A stretch of 64,000 nt of DNA. Origin: Fratercula arctica (lineage: Eukaryota > Chordata > Aves > Charadriiformes > Alcidae). Shown here piece by piece: positions 60,179-64,000 of this stretch. Below the pieces are notes generated by a model. It did not search any database. It was not told where the DNA came from and was given only the letters and a program-made list of their open reading frames with translations. The DNA lies in NCBI GenBank assembly GCA_947846985.1, contig CANTUZ010000002.1, positions 58,236,885 to 58,300,884 of the forward strand, read 5' to 3'. Made by a program: the position numbers and the translations under genes. Position 1 is the stretch's first letter. Every line of letters begins with the position of its first letter.

Positions 60179-62203
60179 ACTGGAGAAGGAGAAATTAGCT
60201 CATTAGGAAGGTAAGTTCTCATTTGATTACAAGACATCTCAAAAGGGATTCGGCTAAGTGACTGGGCCTGGATGCCACCATGCAACTGATTACTCAAAAT
60301 ACACCACACTTTGTACTCTTGTTCAGAGCGAAAATTCAAATACATATCAGTGAATTCAAACATCCATTCAACACATTCAGAAATCAGAAAGGTAATAGGA
60401 ATTAACACAAGTCCTCTGACACACCAGGAATCTCCAGGGTCAACAGTTCAAATCTATTTTATGATGGTAGGATAAGGAGGGAGAAGGAAATTGTGGCATT
60501 TTATCTCATGTCGCACATGTACCACTCTGGGAAGGAGGCAGAGCCCCCTTAACCTTCTCTAGTAACTCTAGAAATAGCAACCAAACACAGGAAGCACCTG
60601 ATGTCTATTACTCTTTGGCCTTAATATAGCGTTAAGCACCTTTTTGTTAAGAAACTGCACCATGCACACACAACACCCCTATACACACCCTTTTGACTAG
60701 CTCAGTGAAGTCTCAACACACAGCAAAACCTTTCCGAAGGGCAGGGCTTCTCTCTTTCAAAAGATAACTATGCCAAGGCTAAGGCATATGGTGAAACAGC
60801 ATGAGGATACCCACACGGATGCATCCAGGCACAGCGCTCAGCTTATCTGACAAGAGTGAACTAAGGTTTCAGCCTCCTGGTTTATTTAGCTACTGCACAT
60901 CACAAGCAGGCTGGTTATCTTTTTGTTCTGACAATACCTCTGCTATTACCAAATCCAGATATTTTTTTATCAAACACCAGATCAAATTACTTTAGAGGCA
61001 GGAGGGGAGCACTAGGACATCAGGACACTCAGCTTCTGCTTTGAAACCTTGGTCCCATACAAATAGTTTAGCTCACGTTGGCATATCCCTCTCTCTACGA
61101 CGGGAATTATAACTTACCTATCTTGATTCAGTGCTTGTAAAAGCACAGACAAAAGGATTCCTTAATTATTATAATTATTTATCAGCCCAAACAAAGCTGC
61201 TCCCAAGCTTATGCCAGTGTGAATAGGTTATGAGTGGCAACAAAGTTTTCCCCAGCTACCTATTCCTCCACCACTGCCTATTTTTTTTTTCCATTTGCTC
61301 TGAAGCTTTCACAACCGAGCACTATTCATTCGATAAGATTCCACTACAATCTTAAAACAGATGCTTACATGCACAAGAATAACTTAATTACATAAAGAAA
61401 TGAATGTTGAAAGGTGGCTTTAGAAGATTTATAAACCTCCTTCAAGGAATCTTATGGCAGCATTACAGCTGAGGATAAAGCACGTTAATTCGTGTTGAGC
61501 ACAATTGATTTTCATGAGAAGTGTATTCATTTCAGGAGGATGATTCCAGCTGGCAGTCAGCCTTCTCTGCAGGTGACTCTTGTTATTCCTGTAGGGACAA
61601 ACAAAAACCAGGAAGCCTGACCTCTGACCAAGGCCAACACATCTGTATGGTGTAGTCAACAACTCAAGTGCTCCTGAAAACAATATATTGTAAGGATTCC
61701 TGGTTCTGCATTCAGAGATCTCTGCGAGAAGACCAAGCTCAGGGTCACCCAAAGAAAAAACTGAGCCTTACCAACTGCCAAGAAGACCCTCAGAAACCAG
61801 GTGGCTGTAAATCAACATGCCTGTTATGGACAAGGACAGCAGAATAACCACAGGCTGTGATCCAACAATCCAGACGTGTAACCTCTGATCTCTGGAACAG
61901 AGGATCCATCTGTTGTCACATTGACCTACTTCATCTCACTAAGACATTTATAAGCTATTTATATTTTGCATTTTGCATATTTTAATTCATGTTTAAAGAC
62001 AAGAAAGTTCCTCTTAACATTTCCCCAAGAAACTGCCTGTTTAAATTGAGACTGTTGTAAACTGTTTCACCCACAAAAGCTTGAAAACCTTGGATAACTC
62101 ACGACAACCCCATCCCTCGTAAACAAAATCCAGTTTACATGGGAAAACACCCTGCAAAGACAAGTGTTCGGTTTGTCACATGGACTGTTATTTGCAGTCA
62201 GAA

Positions 62204-62299
62204 TGTCTAGTGGGAGGTGTCCCTGCCCATGGCAGGGGGGTTGGAACTAGATGATCTTTAAGGTCCCTTCCAACCCAAACCATTCTATGATTCTGTGAT
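62204..62299 (+). mobile_element. very short CR1 3' end, sense, near consensus
   Basis: TGTCTAGTGGGAGGTGTCCC, then GTTGGAACTAGATGATCTTT and the tail CCATTCTATGATTCTGTGAT. Only about 96 bp are kept, with few differences from the CR1 consensus I know, so it is a recent, extremely 5'-truncated insertion. Confidence 0.94.
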
Positions 62300-63991
62300 G
62301 ATATGCAGTATCACATTTACTCCCAGTTCACCACAGACCGAGTGATAACAGGAGCTGAAGAGTATCCAACTAGAAAAGGCTCCATCCAGGAATCCAACTG
62401 CTGCATTACTCCTCTGCTGCTGCAGGAAGAACAAACACTGTCATCCCAACCACTGCTCAAGTTTTACATTGGCAAAACAAAAAAAAAATGAGAGCTCCTT
62501 CACCATTATACCCAACAGAACCCTGCACTATATTGATTATGGTAACACGAAAGGCTCGTTAACAGCATGAAACAAAAGTAGTGCAGAAAAATACACATAT
62601 CTTGTTTTGCAAATTAATTGTTTTGTGATTTTTTGGATTCATGTACCTTTTTCCATTGCAGCGAGGCAGTATGCAATGCTACGTCCCAATCCAAAGCAAA
62701 CAAAAATCTAAGGAAGTGGCTATGTAACATCACTCACTTTTGGCACTAATGACATGGTGTCAAAATTACGCTGTCCTTGTCAGCAATACCTGTTTCCCCT
62801 ATCCGTTTTCTTTCATTTGTAAGGTTCCTAAAAAGAACTTAAATAATCTTGTTTTGTAAACCCAGCACTAAAACTACACACACACATTAAAACTACACCG
62901 TGATGCAAATAAAAATCTCCTAAAAGAAACACACATTTCACTTGCAGTTGATATTACAGCAACATATCAATTCTTACTGACCTAATTCTCCATTACAGCC
63001 ATATCCAGCTTTACAGATACGGCTTTAAAACAAACCAGCATCAAGAGCAGATGAGGCAATAAGTAGCTGCTATATGTGTGTTTTATATCGTGATTTCTGG
63101 TAGGTAAGAGAAGTCTATAACTTAAAGTCTTGCATGCGCCTTTGGACCAGATATCACACTGCTTACGTAAGACTGACAACGCAACTGTGAGACCTCACAG
63201 CACTATTTTTGTGGTTAGAAGTAATACTCTGGTTTGACAGACAGAGAATGAGGTACGTCATTTGCCTTTGTCAGACATTTAGATACTGAAGTGTTTTTCA
63301 AAAACACCTCTCAGCATTTATTTTGCACCATGATGCATCTATGCCAAATAACTTGTGCAGACTCACAGCAGGACAATGGAGACCTGATCTCAGCTTCTTC
63401 ACAAGTTGCCAATGTACCAGCCTTTCTTGCCACCACCAGCTCCAAAAACAACCATCTTTTTATTAACCCTATTTTACTTCATCAGCTTTCGGGGGACTGA
63501 TGCTATGTGCAAAACTACACTGGATAAGGAAGCAATTGATTCTGCAGAAGCAGCAAGGTGGTGGCACAGTGCTGCCTACCGAACAAGCAAAATACACTTT
63601 TATTTCATCTCATCTCAGTTGGAATCAGGTTAAGAGATACTTCAGAGAAAAGTGACTTTATTGTTGGTGATGTGTAGAACACGAGACATAACATGATGCT
63701 GGGTTTTCTTTCAGCCAAAGTGCATTTCACAGAAAAGAAAATACAGCTCAAGCTGGCCCTGCAGCAAGGACTCACTCAAAAACCAAACTTGCATAGAAGA
63801 CTGCATGAGGAACACGACAGACACTGGTAAGTGAGAATGGTGTGGGGGACGACTCACAGCTCTACTGAAACGAGAAATCCTGGCCGTACTGAAATCATCG
63901 GGAACTTTGCCACTGACTGTAAGGGAGCCAGGTTTCACACCCACGCACTAAGGCACGGGTTTATTGAAGCAGGATGAGGTCTCACGCTCAC

Positions 63992-64000
63992 CTCCACAGA
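63992..64000 (-). CDS. possible 3' end of LANCL2 exon 1 (edge, speculative)
   Basis: The minus strand reads TCTGTGGAG|GTGAGCGTGAG, a near-ideal 5' splice site, with 9 bases of putative exon at the window edge. If phase 0, as exon 2 requires, it would encode SVE before VSARF. The GC content nearby is not as high as usual around a first exon, so this may be a chance donor. Confidence 0.25.

Larger units (their letters stand above)
58109..63991 (-). other. LANCL2 intron 1 (visible part)
   Basis: Upstream of exon 2 on the minus strand. It contains two sense-strand CR1 3' ends (59684-59941, 62204-62299) and a T16 run (60163-60178). No other gene is supported. It may run beyond the window if the edge donor is not exon 1. 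Confidence 0.75.

Noticed and set aside
1..64000. CRISPR arrays, operons, phage, endogenous retroviral genes
   Set aside because: No regular direct-repeat arrays, no closely packed bacterial-style genes, and no retroviral gag/pol/env reading frames or paired LTRs were seen.

Overview
This window reads as vertebrate nuclear DNA, almost certainly from a bird. Genes are broken into short exons by kilobase introns with GT-AG borders. The interspersed repeats are 5'-truncated CR1 LINEs, and where the 3' end is kept it carries the ATTCTATG-type tail typical of avian CR1. I see no operons, bacterial genes, CRISPR arrays or viral genomes.

Two protein-coding genes can be reconstructed exon by exon, and they converge. 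VOPP1 (plus strand, 6852-28370) is a single-pass membrane protein of vesicles and endosomes. Four coding exons are present: a Cys-rich luminal part, one transmembrane segment and a proline-rich tail with two PPxY motifs. Its signal-peptide exon is not visible and should lie to the left. LANCL2 (minus strand, 58108 down to 39792) is a LanC-like zinc and glutathione protein. Eight consecutive coding exons in consistent phase give 389 residues and the stop codon. Its first exon is missing, or reaches the window only in the last 9 bases. The two genes are tail to tail, as at human 7p11.2, with about 11.4 kb between the stop codons.

Layout: 1-6851 is VOPP1 intron 1 and holds a compact CpG-rich, TATA-containing patch near its left end. 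6911-28188 carries VOPP1 introns 2-4, with two antisense CR1 copies in intron 2. 28371-39791 is the VOPP1 3' UTR, intergenic DNA with one sense CR1, and the LANCL2 3' UTR. 39792-58108 is the body of LANCL2, with two CR1 copies in the intron at 47563-52020. 58109-64000 is LANCL2 intron 1, with two CR1 3' ends.

The two proteins are not known to share a pathway; their pairing is conserved synteny. I found no convincing new biological system. The items most worth a second look are the CpG/TATA patch with a coding-like ORF after an acceptor-like site (about 130-905), the donor at the extreme right edge that may end LANCL2 exon 1, a palindromic POU-octamer site in VOPP1 intron 2, and a weak tRNA-like stretch in a LANCL2 intron.
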